This document shows, one piece after another, positions 7,267-14,638 of a stretch of 17,863 nucleotides of DNA; position 1 is the stretch's first letter, and each line of letters opens with the position of its first letter. The notes below the pieces were generated by a model that saw only the letters and a program-made list of their open reading frames with translations, was not told the DNA's origin and made no database searches. The position numbers and the translations under genes were made by a program. The stretch is taken from NCBI GenBank assembly GCA_023411035.1, contig JAEYPE010000266.1:1-17863 (forward strand), read 5' to 3'. The DNA comes from Pseudomonadota bacterium (GTDB taxonomy: Bacteria; Pseudomonadota; Alphaproteobacteria; Azospirillales; Azospirillaceae).

Positions 7267-8043
7267 ATGATCGACGTGAAGGATCTGCGCGTCACCTTCG
7301 GCCATGGGGCCGATGCGGTGGCCGCCGTCCAGGGGGTGTCCTTCGATGTGCGGGAGGGCGAGAGCTTCGGGCTGGTGGGCGAGTCGGGGTCGGGCAAGTC
7401 CACGGTGCTGCGCGCCGTCGTCGGGCTGAACCATGACTGGACCGGTTCCATCGCCGTGGACGGCGTGGCCCAGGGGCGGCGGCGGGAGAAGGGATTCTTC
7501 AAGTCCTGCCAGATGGTCTTCCAGGACCCCTACGGCTCGCTGCACCCGCGCCACACCATCGACCGCATCCTGGCGGAACCCATCGCCATCCACGGGCTGG
7601 GCGATGCCGACGCGCGGATCGACCGGGTGCTGCGCGACGTCGGGCTGGGGCCGCAGTTCCGCTTCCGCTACCCGCACCAGCTCTCCGGCGGGCAGCGCCA
7701 GCGCGTCGCCATCGCCCGCGCCCTGGTGCTGGAGCCGCGCGTGCTGCTGCTGGACGAGCCGACCTCGGCGCTCGACGTGTCGGTGCAGGCGGAAATCCTG
7801 AACCTGCTCAAGCGGCTTCGGGCGGAGCACGCGCTGACCTACGTGTTGGTCAGCCACAATCTGGCGGTCGTCGCCACCATGTGCGACCGGCTGGCCGTGA
7901 TGAACCGTGGCCGCATCGTCGAGGAGATGGATGTGGAGGCCCTGCGCCGCGGCGAGGCGCGGGAGGACTACACGCGGCAGCTTCTGCGCGCCAGCCAGGG
8001 CTACGACCGCGCGGCGGCGGACAGCTTCAAGGACTTCTTATAG
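7267..8043 (+). CDS. ABC importer ATP-binding subunit, DppF/OppF family
   Basis: A 258-residue cytoplasmic ATPase that pairs with the preceding subunit. Walker A GESGSGKST is at 38-46, the Q-loop is in MVFQDPYGSLHPRHTI (the PYGSLHPR stretch is typical of the OppF/DppF branch), and the signature LSGGQRQR is at 139-146. Walker B LLLDEP is at 160-165, and the H-loop is in LVSHNLAV. It has a good ribosome site (GGAGGG) and starts three bases after the previous stop. Compared with OppF/DppF it lacks most of the extended C-terminal tail, so it resembles NikE in size. It is the last gene of the operon. No terminator is visible in the 15 bases before the convergent exporter gene. Confidence 0.93.
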   Translation: MIDVKDLRVTFGHGADAVAAVQGVSFDVREGESFGLVGESGSGKSTVLRAVVGLNHDWTGSIAVDGVAQGRRREKGFFKSCQMVFQDPYGSLHPRHTIDRILAEPIAIHGLGDADARIDRVLRDVGLGPQFRFRYPHQLSGGQRQRVAIARALVLEPRVLLLDEPTSALDVSVQAEILNLLKRLRAEHALTYVLVSHNLAVVATMCDRLAVMNRGRIVEEMDVEALRRGEAREDYTRQLLRASQGYDRAAADSFKDFL

Positions 8044-8058
8044 GACGGGCGCGCCGTA

Positions 8059-8970
8059 TCAGCGGTTGACGATCAGCGCCACGCCCAGAACCGCGACGAT
8101 GGCGCCCGCCCAGGCTCCGGCCCCCGGACGCTGGCGGGTCCACACCCACAGCATCGGCAGGATCAGCACCGGGCTGGTGGCCGACAGGGTGGCGACCACG
8201 CCCGCGTTGCCATGCGCCAGCCCGATCAGCAGCAGCGTCATGCCCATCCCCAGCCCGACGAAGCCGTTCACCGCCACCTGGGCGAAGATGCGCGGCGTCA
8301 GTCCGGCGCCGAAACCCAGGCGCTGGCCGGGCAGAAGCCCGCCCGCGAACAGCAGCAGACCCGCCATGCCGACGCGCACCGCCGCCGCCGCGATGGGGTC
8401 GGCTCCGGCGGCCATGACGGGCCGGGCGATGACCGAGCCCGCGGCTTGGCAACAGGCCGCGATCAGGCAGGCGCCGGCACCGATCAGCAGGCGGCCGCGC
8501 ACCGATTCCCAATCATGGGTGGCGCCGCCGCTCCCGTTCGCGGATGGGCTGGCGCGGAAGAAGATCGCCAGCATCACCCCTGCGGTCACCAGCCCGATGC
8601 CCAGCGCCGTCCACGGCCCCAGCGCCTCCCCCAGCACTGCCCAGGCGAGCAGGGCGGTGATCGGGGCGTTGGTGGCGTAGATCACCGAATTGCGGCGCGG
8701 GCCGATCCGCCCCAGCGCCCAGAACAGGGCGGTGTCGCCCATCACGATGCCGACCGCGCCGGACAGCGCCAGGATGGCCGCGCCTCGCAGGTCCAGCGTC
8801 TCCCAGCCGCCGAGCAGCGTCGCGGCCAGCGCCATGCCGACGAAGACGATGCTCATGCGCAGGCGGTTGAAGGCGACCGATCCGATGGCGCGCACCGGTC
8901 CCATGGCGATCAGCCCGCTTGCCGCCCAGCAGAGCGCGGCCCCCAGGGCGGCGAGGTTGGCGGTCAGCAT
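8059..8970 (-). CDS. EamA/DMT-family membrane transporter
   Basis: A 303-residue inner-membrane protein with about ten hydrophobic helices in two homologous halves, the tandem-EamA layout of drug/metabolite transporters. The N-terminal half opens with LAALGAALCWAASGLIAMGP and includes FWALGRIGPRRNSVIYATNAPITALLAW, the conserved segment before helix 4. A hydrophilic loop of about 25 residues (near 155-180) joins the halves. The second half ends with LAHGNAGVVATLSATSPVLIL and a final helix. Family members export amino acids or other small metabolites; the substrate cannot be assigned. The start at 8970 is the first ATG leading directly into helix 1, but its ribosome site is poor. The gene faces the ABC operon tail to tail. 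Confidence 0.88.
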   Translation of the reverse strand: MLTANLAALGAALCWAASGLIAMGPVRAIGSVAFNRLRMSIVFVGMALAATLLGGWETLDLRGAAILALSGAVGIVMGDTALFWALGRIGPRRNSVIYATNAPITALLAWAVLGEALGPWTALGIGLVTAGVMLAIFFRASPSANGSGGATHDWESVRGRLLIGAGACLIAACCQAAGSVIARPVMAAGADPIAAAAVRVGMAGLLLFAGGLLPGQRLGFGAGLTPRIFAQVAVNGFVGLGMGMTLLLIGLAHGNAGVVATLSATSPVLILPMLWVWTRQRPGAGAWAGAIVAVLGVALIVNR

Positions 8971-9058
8971 GACGGGGGGATGGAACGGGCAGGATGGGGC
9001 ATCGTGCCCGTACCCTATCCGGAACCCCGCCGGGGGGCTAATGCCGCGGTTGCATGGC

Positions 9059-9089
9059 GGGAGTGTGGGGGGGCTTTTGGGGCACGGGG
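9059..9089 (+). other. G-quadruplex-forming motif
   Basis: Four G-runs of at least three (9059-9061, 9067-9073, 9079-9082, 9086-9089) are separated by loops of 5, 5 and 3 bases, so the stretch fits the canonical four-tract rule. It is on the coding strand about 90 bases before the secreted-protein ATG at 9178, within the 207-base divergent gap between the exporter and that gene. G-rich sequence is expected by composition here, but a clean four-tract motif in an intergenic control region is less so. Folding is not demonstrated. Confidence 0.55.
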
Positions 9090-9177
9090 AAACGCCCAGC
9101 GGGAAGGGGATCGACCGGCGGAACCGGCGCCGCGACGCTCCGGTTGAGGGTGGTATCGCTGATGGGGAGGCCAATCC

Positions 9178-9729
9178 ATGGCACGACATCCGATTCCACA
9201 GGGCGTCCTGCTCGCCGCCGGCCTGCTGCTGTGCGGCGCCGGTCCCGCCTTGGCGCAGGGAAGCTGTGCCGCGCTGGTGGACCGCTTCGCCGCCGACAAC
9301 AACCTGTCGGCCACCCCGCCGCCGGTCGCGGCCCCGCCGGGCGGTTCGGGCTCCAGCGCGGTGGATGGGGCGCTGCCCGGCGGGCGGTCCGGGTCCGCCA
9401 CGCCGGACCAGCTCGCCCGCTCGGGCGGGGTGGTGGCGCCGCCGGCCTCGGGCGATCAGGCGGTGATCGAGCCGCCGCGCACCGGTGCCCCCATGCCGAC
9501 CGCCCCGGCGGTGAGGCCCGACGCCGCTCCCAACAGCGGCTCCTCCATGGAGAGCGGATCGATGGGGCAGGCGGCGCGCAACGCCCAGATCGAGTCGCTG
9601 GTGACCGCCGCCCGCTCCGCCGCGAAGGACGGAAACGAGCAACTCTGCATGGAATCGCTGGACAAGGCGCGCAACCTCGCCCGCGCTGCGCCGGGCACGA
9701 TGGACGGCGCGAAGGGCGGGGGCGGCTGA
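9178..9729 (+). CDS. Secreted low-complexity protein, two cysteines
   Basis: A 183-residue protein with a strong ribosome site (GGGAGG, seven bases before the ATG) and a Sec signal peptide: MARHPIPQ, hydrophobic VLLAAGLLLCGAG, likely cleavage after ALA at residue 26. The cysteine inside the signal is not in a good lipobox (LLLC). The mature part has a short helix starting at Cys30 (CAALVDRFAADNN). About 95 residues rich in Pro, Gly, Ala and Ser follow, and then a C-terminal helical segment (IESLVTAARSAAKDGNEQLC, with Cys157, then MESLDKARNLA). The two mature cysteines could form a disulfide across the disordered linker. No known family is recognised; a periplasmic location is inferred. The stop overlaps the next start, TGATG. 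Confidence 0.75.
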   Translation: MARHPIPQGVLLAAGLLLCGAGPALAQGSCAALVDRFAADNNLSATPPPVAAPPGGSGSSAVDGALPGGRSGSATPDQLARSGGVVAPPASGDQAVIEPPRTGAPMPTAPAVRPDAAPNSGSSMESGSMGQAARNAQIESLVTAARSAAKDGNEQLCMESLDKARNLARAAPGTMDGAKGGGG

Positions 9730-9911
9730 TGGCGGCTGAAGCAACCGGCGCCGGTCCCTTTCCGCCCACCCCGCCGACTCCGGACATGCCGGTGCCGCCG
9801 CCGGGCATGCCGGACCTGCCCGGCGACCCGTCCCGCCCGCCGATCAAGGAACCGCCGGCCCCCATCCCCGTCCCGCCGGAGGAGCCACCGAACCCCGACC
9901 GGCGGGCCTGA
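9729..9911 (+). CDS. Proline-rich small protein, 60 aa
   Basis: The ATG shares its A with the upstream gene's TGA stop, so translation is probably coupled to the secreted protein. Of 60 residues, 24 are proline, arranged as PPTPPTPDMPVPPPGMP and later PPAPIPVPPEEPPNP, with acidic spacers. Such chains form extended polyproline-II rods. There is no signal peptide, so it is predicted to stay in the cytosol unless the start is different. The function is unknown. Codon bias in a GC-rich genome favours proline in chance frames, so the main support is the stop/start overlap and the lack of any other gene in the interval. Confidence 0.5.
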   Translation: MAAEATGAGPFPPTPPTPDMPVPPPGMPDLPGDPSRPPIKEPPAPIPVPPEEPPNPDRRA

Positions 9912-10074
9912 ACCGGGCCTGGATTGGGGGTATGGTGAGCGAAAAATGGCACCGGAAACGCGGGCGCGTGAATTGGCGCGCCTGCGGTCTTGTGATTCGG
10001 GCGGGGAAAGGCGATGTCTTCTGTCGGGCACCGAAGGCCGGTGCCGAGTCGCCTTTTGGAGTTCAGTGGGTCCC

Positions 10075-10854
10075 ATGCACCGTCAACCCCCGCGCCAGCA
10101 CGTCTACCGCCAGCCCGTCGTCCTCGGCACCCAGGTTCAGGCCACCGTGAAGTGGTACGATCCGACCCGCGGCTTCGGCTTCGTGAAGTTCGAGGACGGG
10201 TCGCCCGACGCCCTGATCCCCGCCGCCGTGGTCGCCACCGCCGGCCACGACGCCCTGCCGGACGGCGCCACCGTCGTGGTGGACATCGTGGAAGGGCGCA
10301 AGGGCAACCAGGTTTCCACCCTGCACTCCGTGGACACCTCCACCGCCGCTCCGGCCCGCGCGCCGCGCGCCCAGGGTCCGCGCCCGTCCTTTGGCGAGCG
10401 GAGCTTCGGTGACCGTGGAGATCGTGGCGGGGACCGAGGTGGCGAGCGAGGTGGCGACCGCGGGTTCGGTGGCCGGGGCTTCGGCGAGCGCGGCGGCGAT
10501 CGCGGGGATCGTGGCTTCGGTGGCCGCGGACCGGGCGACCGGGGCAACAGCCGCGGCTTCGGCGAGCGTGGCGGCGACCGCGGGAACGACCGGGGCGGCG
10601 AGCGCGGCTTCGGCGGCCCGCGCCGTCCGGCGGCGGGCGGCCCGGCCAGCCAGACCGAAGGCACCGTGAAGTGGTTCAACGCCACCAAGGGCTTCGGCTT
10701 CATCGCCCAGGACGGCGGCGGCCAGGACGTGTTCGTCCACATCAAGGCGGTGGAGCGTTCCGGCCTTCAGGGGCTGAACGACGGGCAGCGCGTCCGCATT
10801 TCCGTCCGCCAGGGCGAGAAAGGGCCGGAAGCCGTCTCGGTGGAGGAGGCGTAA
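10075..10854 (+). CDS. Double cold-shock-domain protein with Arg/Gly-rich linker
   Basis: A 259-residue predicted RNA/DNA-binding protein. CSD1 (about 20-88) has VKWYDPTRGFGFVKF with RNP1 at 33-39, but the RNP2 position reads DALIP in place of the usual VFVHI, so it is divergent. CSD2 (196-259) is canonical: GTVKWFNATKGFGFI and DVFVHI. Residues ~107-184 form a linker made almost entirely of Gly, Arg, Asp, Glu and Phe in GDRGG/GERGG/GFGG units, like RGG-box RNA-binding regions. The ATG at 10075 leads straight into CSD1; an in-frame extension to 9946 is unlikely. The 163-base space upstream could hold a long leader, as in temperature-controlled csp genes, but I see no defined structure. Confidence 0.88.
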   Translation: MHRQPPRQHVYRQPVVLGTQVQATVKWYDPTRGFGFVKFEDGSPDALIPAAVVATAGHDALPDGATVVVDIVEGRKGNQVSTLHSVDTSTAAPARAPRAQGPRPSFGERSFGDRGDRGGDRGGERGGDRGFGGRGFGERGGDRGDRGFGGRGPGDRGNSRGFGERGGDRGNDRGGERGFGGPRRPAAGGPASQTEGTVKWFNATKGFGFIAQDGGGQDVFVHIKAVERSGLQGLNDGQRVRISVRQGEKGPEAVSVEEA

Positions 10855-10989
10855 GCCCTCCTGCCCACGGACGGGGGCGCGCCGATCGGCTCGGTTGAAC
10901 GACGGCGCAAAGCCGCGCATCGTGACGGGGCGGGGCGGCGGTGCGACGGCGCGCCATCCCGTCCCGATCCGACCAAGAAAGGATGCCCA

Positions 10990-12621
10990 GTGGTTTCCGT
11001 CACCTGTCCGACCACGCCCTTCGACGGGCAGAAGCCCGGCACCTCCGGGCTGCGCAAGGCCGTGAAAGTCTTCGAGCAGTCGCGCTACCTGGAAAACTTC
11101 GTCCAATCCATCTTCGACTGCGTGGACGGGCTGGCCGGCGCCACGCTGGTGGTTGGCGGTGACGGGCGGTATCACAACCGCACCGCCGTGCAGACCATCC
11201 TGCGCATGGCCGCCGCCAACGGCGTCGGGCGCGCGGTGGTCGGGCGCGGCGGCATCCTGTCCACCCCGGCGGCCTCCTGCGTCATCCGCAAGCGGGGCGC
11301 CATCGGTGGCGTGATCCTGTCGGCCAGCCACAACCCCGGCGGCCCGGACGGCGATTTCGGCATCAAGTTCAACGCCGCCAACGGCGGCCCGGCGCCGGAA
11401 GCGATGACCGACGCCTTCTATGCCCGCTCCAAGACCATCGCCGCATACAGGACGCTGGAGTCGCCGGACCTCGATCTGGATACGCTCGGCGAGACGGCGC
11501 TCGGCGGCATGGCGGTGGAGGTCATCGACCCGGTGGCCGACTATGCGGAGCTGATGGAATCGCTGTTCGACATGGCGGCCATCCGCGGGCTGTTCGCGTC
11601 GGGCTTCCGCATGGTGTTCGACGCCATGCACGCGGTCACCGGCCCTTACGCCACGGAGATCCTGGAGCGCCGCCTGGGCGCCCCCGCCGGCACCGTCATC
11701 AACGGCACGCCGCTGGAGGATTTCGGCGGGCACCATCCCGACCCGAACCTCGCCCACGCGGAGGAGCTGGTGGAGCGGCTGTTCGGGCCGGACGCGCCGG
11801 ACTTCGGCGCCGCGTCGGATGGCGACGGCGACCGCAACATGATCCTGGGCCGCAACGTCTTCGTGTCGCCCAGCGACAGCCTCGCCGTCCTGGCCGCCAA
11901 CGCCACCCATGTTCCGGCCTTCAAGGGCGGGCTGACCGGCGTCGCCCGCTCCATGCCGACCAGCCGGGCGGTGGACCGGGTGGCGGCGAAGCTGGGGATT
12001 TCCTGCTACGAGACGCCGACGGGCTGGAAGTTCTTCGGCACGCTGCTGGATGCCGGGCGCATCAACCTGTGCGGCGAGGAGAGCTTCGGCACCGGCGCCG
12101 ACCATGTGCGCGAGAAGGACGGGCTGTGGGCCGTGCTGATGTGGCTCAACGTCCTGGCCGCCCGCGGCCTGTCGGTGGCGGAACTGATGGCGGAGCATTG
12201 GGGCGCCTACGGGCGCACCTACTACGGCCGCCACGATTACGAGGCCATCCCGCAGGAGGCCGCCGACGCCCTGATCGCGGAGTTGCGCGGGAAACTGCCG
12301 GGGCTGGCCGGCACGGCCCTGGGCGGGCGCACCGTCGCCGCGGCGGACGAGTTCGCCTACACCGACCCGGTGGACGGCAGCCGGTCCGACCGGCAGGGCC
12401 TGCGCGTCGGGTTCGCGGACGGGTCGCGCATCGTCTACCGCCTGTCCGGCACCGGCACCTCCGGCGCCACGCTCCGCGTCTATTTCGAGCGGTACGAGCC
12501 GGTCGGCGGGGAGCATGAGCTGGATGCCCCGGCGGCGCTGAAGCCGCTGGCCGATCTGGCGGCGGAACTGGCCGGCATCGAACGGCACACCGGACGGACC
12601 AGGCCGGACGTCGCCACCTGA
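10990..12621 (+). CDS. pgm: Phosphoglucomutase, alpha-D-glucose-phosphate specific
   Basis: A 543-residue cytosolic enzyme interconverting glucose-1-phosphate and glucose-6-phosphate, linking glycolysis to UDP-glucose, glycogen and exopolysaccharide synthesis. It begins at a GTG preceded by AAAGGA at good spacing. The catalytic phosphoserine loop SASHNPGG is at 111-118, with Ser113 as the phosphorylated residue. The magnesium loop DGDGDRN is at 277-283, and the sugar-recognition loop GEESFG at 362-367. The phosphate loop RLSGTGTSGATLR is at 484-496. The spacing and length match the eukaryotic-type PGM1/celB/exoC branch rather than the phosphomannomutase branch. It appears to be a single-gene unit with a terminator-like sequence right after it. 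Confidence 0.95.
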   Translation: MVSVTCPTTPFDGQKPGTSGLRKAVKVFEQSRYLENFVQSIFDCVDGLAGATLVVGGDGRYHNRTAVQTILRMAAANGVGRAVVGRGGILSTPAASCVIRKRGAIGGVILSASHNPGGPDGDFGIKFNAANGGPAPEAMTDAFYARSKTIAAYRTLESPDLDLDTLGETALGGMAVEVIDPVADYAELMESLFDMAAIRGLFASGFRMVFDAMHAVTGPYATEILERRLGAPAGTVINGTPLEDFGGHHPDPNLAHAEELVERLFGPDAPDFGAASDGDGDRNMILGRNVFVSPSDSLAVLAANATHVPAFKGGLTGVARSMPTSRAVDRVAAKLGISCYETPTGWKFFGTLLDAGRINLCGEESFGTGADHVREKDGLWAVLMWLNVLAARGLSVAELMAEHWGAYGRTYYGRHDYEAIPQEAADALIAELRGKLPGLAGTALGGRTVAAADEFAYTDPVDGSRSDRQGLRVGFADGSRIVYRLSGTGTSGATLRVYFERYEPVGGEHELDAPAALKPLADLAAELAGIERHTGRTRPDVAT

Positions 12622-12636
12622 CGGCGGGCCTTTTTT
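12603..12636 (+). terminator. Probable intrinsic terminator after pgm
   Basis: A GC-rich imperfect hairpin (arms GGCC...CGCC and GGCG.GCC around ACCTGA) overlaps the pgm stop codon and runs straight into TTTTTTCCTTT. The stem is interrupted, but the T-run is the longest in this part of the window and is correctly placed. Confidence 0.5.
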
Positions 12637-12662
12637 CCTTTGTGAACAGGGGCGGTTCCCCA

Positions 12663-12699
12663 TTCCCTCCGCGCAGGGAAGATAACCGGCTGGCGCCGG
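12663..12699. repeat. Two adjacent short inverted repeats upstream of msrB
   Basis: TTCCCT (12663-12668) and AGGGAA (12675-12680) form a perfect 6-bp dyad with a six-base loop. CCGGC (12686-12690) and GCCGG (12695-12699) form a second 5-bp dyad. They lie 65-100 bases before the msrB ATG, where operators or leader hairpins would be expected. Short GC dyads are frequent by chance at this composition. Confidence 0.3.
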
Positions 12700-12763
12700 G
12701 TGTCATCGGCGCGGGAGCCGCCCATATCCCCAAGGACCGTCATTCCGTCACAGGAGCCGCCCG

Positions 12764-13258
12764 ATGTCCGCCCCCTCCGACCGCCCCACGACCGGTTCCG
12801 CCTCGGCATCGCCCGCCGGCTTCGACCTGACGCCGCCGACGCCGGACCAGCGCGCGGTGCTGGTGGAGCGCCTGTCGGACGAGGAGCGGCACGTCCTGCT
12901 CAGCCACGGGACGGAGGCGCCCTTCTGCGGCGGTCTGCTGGACAACAAGAAGCCGGGCACCTACGCCTGCCGGCTGTGCGGCCTGCCGCTGTTCCGTTCC
13001 GGGACGAAGTTCGAATCCGGTACCGGCTGGCCCAGCTTCACCGCCCCCTTCGACAACGCGCATCTGAAGCTGTTGCAGGACACCAGCCACGGCATGGTGC
13101 GGGTGGAAACGCTGTGCGCCCGCTGCGGCAGCCACCAGGGCCACGTCTTCCCGGACGGCCCGGCGCCGACTGGCCTGCGCTTCTGCATCAACTCCGTCTC
13201 GCTGGCCTTCGTGCCGGAGGGGGAGGCGTTGGCGAAGACGGTGCAGGATTGGGTGTGA
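12764..13258 (+). CDS. msrB: Peptide methionine (R)-S-oxide reductase MsrB
   Basis: A 164-residue enzyme that reduces methionine-R-sulfoxide in proteins, an oxidative-repair function. A strong AGGAG precedes the ATG. Zinc-binding pairs are C69/C72 (CRLC) and C118/C121 (CARC). The hallmark SGTGWPSF is present, and the catalytic cysteine is C141 in RFCINS. The position that is a recycling cysteine in some MsrBs (SGCGWPSF) is threonine here. C55 in APFCGG could serve instead, as inferred from related alphaproteobacterial sequences. The first ~20 residues are Ser/Pro/Ala-rich with no signal peptide, so it is likely cytosolic. It is followed after 48 bases by the flavin oxidoreductase gene and may be co-transcribed with it. 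Confidence 0.95.
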   Translation: MSAPSDRPTTGSASASPAGFDLTPPTPDQRAVLVERLSDEERHVLLSHGTEAPFCGGLLDNKKPGTYACRLCGLPLFRSGTKFESGTGWPSFTAPFDNAHLKLLQDTSHGMVRVETLCARCGSHQGHVFPDGPAPTGLRFCINSVSLAFVPEGEALAKTVQDWV

Positions 13259-13306
13259 AGACGTCGCCACCACCCTGATCTCCCCGTTTCATTGGATACC
13301 CGTTCC

Positions 13307-14326
13307 ATGCCGTCCGACGACACGACCCTTCCGCCGATTTCCGTCCTCGACCTCGCTCCGGTGCCGCAGGGAAGCACGCCGGGCGACGCGCTGCGCAACA
13401 CGCTTGACCTCGCCCGCCATGCCGAGCGGCTGGGCTACCGCCGCTATTGGCTGGCGGAGCACCACAACATGACCGGGATCGCCAGCGCCGCCACTTCCGT
13501 CGTCATCGGGCATGTGGCGGCGGGCACCTCGACCATCCGCGTCGGGGCGGGCGGCATCATGCTGCCCAATCATTCGCCGCTGGTCATCGCGGAGCAGTTC
13601 GGCACGCTGGAATCGCTGTTTCCGGGCCGCATCGACCTGGGGCTGGGACGGGCGCCCGGCACTGACCAGATGACGCTGCGCGCCCTGCGCCGCGACCCGT
13701 CGGCGGCGGAGCAGTTCCCGCAGGACGTGCTGGAGCTTCAGGCCTTGCTCGGCCCCGTGCAGCCCGGCCAGCGGGTGCAGGCGGTGCCCGGCGCCGGCAC
13801 CAACGTGCCGCTGTGGATTCTCGGCTCCAGCCTGTTCGGCGCGCAGTTGGCGGCGGCCTTCGGGCTGCCCTACGCCTTCGCCTCGCATTTCGCGCCGGAC
13901 GCGCTGATGCGGGCGTTGCGGGTCTACCGGGACAACTTCACCCCCTCGGCGCAGCTCGACCGGCCCTACGCCATGGTCGGGGTGAACGTCTTCGCCGCCG
14001 AAACGGACGCGGAAGCGCGCCGCCTCTTCACCTCCGCCCAGCAGAGCTTCGCCCGTCTGGTGCGCGGCACCCGCGGCCAATTGCCGCCGCCCGTCGACGA
14101 CATCGAAAGCTGCTGGTCGCCGCAGGAAAAGGCGCAGGCCATGAACATGCTCTCCTGCTCCTTCGTCGGCTCGGCGGAGACGGTGCGGCGCGGGCTGGAG
14201 TCCTTCCTGGCCGAAACCGGCGCCGACGAGATCATGGTGGCCTCGGCCATTTACGACCACGCGGCGCGGCTGCGCTCCTACGAGATCCTGGCGGAGGTCC
14301 ACCGGTCGCTGAGCCCCGCCGGCTGA
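13307..14326 (+). CDS. LLM-class flavin-dependent oxidoreductase (luciferase-like)
   Basis: A 339-residue TIM-barrel monooxygenase of the bacterial-luciferase superfamily, using reduced flavin and oxygen; the substrate is unknown. Characteristic segments are the N-terminal strand ISVLDLAPVPQG, then RRYWLAEHHNMTGIASAATS, IRVGAGGIMLPNHSPLVIAEQF and FPGRIDLGLGRAPGTD. These match the MsnO8/YhbW-like branch. The C-terminal part has the usual SCSFVGSAETVRRGLESFL and ends with SYEILAEV. The ATG at 13307 is chosen over an in-frame TTG at 13292; neither has a strong ribosome site. Placement directly after msrB suggests a shared oxidative-stress context, which is only an inference. Confidence 0.9.
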   Translation: MPSDDTTLPPISVLDLAPVPQGSTPGDALRNTLDLARHAERLGYRRYWLAEHHNMTGIASAATSVVIGHVAAGTSTIRVGAGGIMLPNHSPLVIAEQFGTLESLFPGRIDLGLGRAPGTDQMTLRALRRDPSAAEQFPQDVLELQALLGPVQPGQRVQAVPGAGTNVPLWILGSSLFGAQLAAAFGLPYAFASHFAPDALMRALRVYRDNFTPSAQLDRPYAMVGVNVFAAETDAEARRLFTSAQQSFARLVRGTRGQLPPPVDDIESCWSPQEKAQAMNMLSCSFVGSAETVRRGLESFLAETGADEIMVASAIYDHAARLRSYEILAEVHRSLSPAG

Positions 14327-14347
14327 GGCGCTCCAAATAGGAGGAAC

Positions 14348-14394
14348 GGTCCGGCGCAACCGCACTGCGCGCTTCGCGGACTGCGCCATGGACC
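14348..14394. repeat. Long imperfect dyad between the monooxygenase and the small RHH-like gene
   Basis: GGTCC+GGCGCA (14348-14358) pairs with TGCGCC (14382-14387) and GGACC (14390-14394), with a two-base AT bulge. An inner CCGC (14360-14363) pairs with GCGG (14376-14379). The whole 47-base block folds into one hairpin with no following T-run. It could be a factor-assisted terminator for the upstream gene or a control element for the gene starting at 14467. Confidence 0.5.
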
Positions 14395-14466
14395 GCGCCG
14401 GAGGGGAGTCCTATCGTCTGTGGCCCGGCGTCCCGTGACGCGGTTCACAGAGATGGAGAGGGGATA

Positions 14467-14637
14467 ATGGCCGAGTTTCCCCACGCCAGCAGGGTCAATG
14501 TGACGCTTGAACTGCCGCTCGACGTCTATCGGCGTCTGGAACGGCGGGCGCGCTATATGAGCGTTACCGTCGAAGCGCTTGTGAGGATTATGCTGGCGCA
14601 GCAGCTTTACGAATCCAGTCTTCGCAACATGGACTGA
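14467..14637 (+). CDS. Small ribbon-helix-helix-like protein, 56 aa
   Basis: The GGAGAGG stretch five bases before the ATG is among the best ribosome sites in the window. The 56-residue product has the order expected of an Arc/CopG-type fold: a beta strand (VNVTLEL), a helix starting at PLDVYRRLERRARY, a turn (MSV), then a second helix (TVEALVRIMLAQQLYES). RHH proteins are usually dimeric DNA-binding repressors, often autoregulatory or antitoxins, but no toxin gene is adjacent. The fold is inferred by eye. Codon usage is somewhat less GC-rich than in the neighbours (for example CTTGTGAGGATTATG). The stop lies one base from the stop of the convergent STAS gene. Confidence 0.7.
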   Translation: MAEFPHASRVNVTLELPLDVYRRLERRARYMSVTVEALVRIMLAQQLYESSLRNMD

Positions 14638-14638
14638 T

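Noticed and set aside
8212..9147. Plus-strand open frame opposite the EamA transporter
   Set aside because: It is hydrophilic Gln/Arg/Ala-rich shadow sequence; the minus strand gives ten clean membrane helices.
9946..10074. N-terminal extension of the cold-shock protein
   Set aside because: The extra 43 residues are open only by GC bias, have no domain character, and the first cold-shock domain starts right after the ATG at 10075.
10400..10640. Repeat array in the cold-shock gene that might be a CRISPR or minisatellite
   Set aside because: The repetition is codon-level Gly/Arg/Asp repetition with irregular units inside one open frame, not spacer-repeat structure.
10063..12663. Minus-strand open frame of 866 codons opposite the cold-shock and pgm genes
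   Set aside because: It spans two well-supported plus-strand genes and the gap between them, has no recognisable domain, and is a codon-bias shadow.
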